Shown one piece after another: positions 5,960 through 6,209 of a DNA stretch of 6,209 bases. The first letter of the stretch is position 1; each line of letters opens with the position of its first letter. Under the pieces are notes generated by a model, which was given only the letters and a program-made list of their open reading frames with translations, made no database searches and was not told where the DNA came from. Both the position numbers and the translations under genes were made by a program. The stretch comes from Thermoflexus sp. (lineage in GTDB: Bacteria; Chloroflexota; Anaerolineae; Thermoflexales; Thermoflexaceae): assembly GCF_034432235.1 (NCBI RefSeq), contig NZ_DAOUCJ010000027.1, forward strand, positions 1 to 6,209, written 5' to 3'.

Positions 5960-6082
5960 TTCGCATACCGGAGCGTTGCGGCCGATCGCCTCCCACGCCC
6001 GGCCCATCGCTCAATGGTGAAACGCGAATTCTGGAAAGACAAGCCGGCGGCCCGGGGAATAAACCTTCCCGAAGCCCTACGC

Positions 6083-6093
6083 TATACTAATAT
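6083..6093 (+). promoter_or_regulatory. Candidate -10 region of the hypA promoter
   Basis: TATACT (6083-6088) overlaps TAATAT (6088-6093) in the only clearly AT-rich patch of the 180-base divergent galK-hypA spacer. It lies 20-30 bases before the hypA start, with GGAGG in between. No good -35 box is seen; TTCCCG at 6066-6071 is the nearest candidate for the second hexamer (16-base spacer). The evidence is position and composition only. Confidence 0.38.
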
Positions 6094-6113
6094 TAAGACC
6101 ATGGAGGGACCTC

Positions 6114-6209
6114 ATGCATGAACGGGCGATCGCCGAGGGGATCCTCGCGGTGGTGCTGGAGGCAGCGGAGGCCGCAAGGGCGCGCCGCGTGCTCGCCATC
6201 GATCTCACG
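6114..6209 (+). CDS. hypA: HypA nickel metallochaperone, N-terminal part (runs off the right edge)
   Basis: Thirty-two codons are visible. The peptide starts MHERAIAEGILAVVLEAA and continues with ARRVLAIDLT. HypA proteins begin with the nearly invariant Met-His-Glu, where His2 and the N-terminal amine bind nickel, followed by a helix and a first strand of the form '..V..I.L..G'. Both are present. HypA delivers nickel with HypB to [NiFe]-hydrogenase (and sometimes urease) and carries a C-terminal zinc site that would lie beyond the window. GGAGG at 6103-6107 lies six bases before ATG. An out-of-frame ATG at 6118 has no supporting frame. The gene is divergent from galK and is probably the first of a hyp cluster to the right, which cannot be checked here. 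Confidence 0.78.
   Translation, partial: MHERAIAEGILAVVLEAAEAARARRVLAIDLT

Noticed and set aside
5934..6014. 27-codon N-terminal extension of galactokinase (start at 6014).
   Set aside because: The internal ATG at 5933 has a well-placed GGAGG and gives the normal family length; the extension has no family similarity.
4779..6020. Long plus-strand open frame antisense to galK (413 codons).
   Set aside because: It is a mirror of the G/C-rich third positions of galK. The product is a Pro/Gly/Arg/His-rich sequence with no domain, and galK on the other strand has every catalytic motif.

Overview
This is a GC-rich bacterial chromosome segment (roughly two-thirds G+C by eye). The gene set is a family GH63 glycosidase of the type acting on compatible solutes, a DUF1858 redox-type protein, a solitary ClpP-fold protease, DUF4282, galactokinase and HypA. 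Strong G/C third positions and clear GGAGG ribosome sites fit a thermophilic or environmental Chloroflexota-like bacterium. That taxonomic guess is inference and weak. No mobile element, CRISPR array, rRNA or tRNA is visible.

Layout: (1) bases 1-508, minus strand: the 5' end of a DUF1858-type gene leaves the window at its left edge. It is preceded, with a 4-base ATGA overlap, by what remains of a Crp/Fnr-family regulator, where only the C-terminal helix-turn-helix is recognisable. (2) Bases 589-2631, plus strand: a probable operon of an unrecognised 45-residue basic small ORF with a good ribosome site, a GH63 glycosidase starting 3 bases after its stop, and a ClpP-like serine protease 24 bases further on. 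(3) Bases 2632-2979: a convergent intergenic region with two hairpins that could end plus-strand transcription. (4) Bases 2980-5933, minus strand: galactokinase, an MFS_3-type exporter 62 bases downstream of it, a short intrinsic terminator, then a separately promoted DUF4282 membrane protein. (5) Bases 5934-6113: a divergent intergenic region, after which a plus-strand hypA begins and runs off the right edge.

The genes do not form one obvious pathway. The GH63 enzyme probably releases a hexose from a glycoside such as mannosylglycerate or glucosylglycerate. Galactokinase feeds galactose into the Leloir pathway. HypA starts a [NiFe]-hydrogenase maturation locus. The points most worth a second look are the small ORF that appears translationally coupled to a GH63 gene lacking its own ribosome site, the decayed regulator still joined to DUF1858, and the unusual active-site context of the solitary ClpP-like protein. 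I found no convincing previously undescribed multi-gene system.
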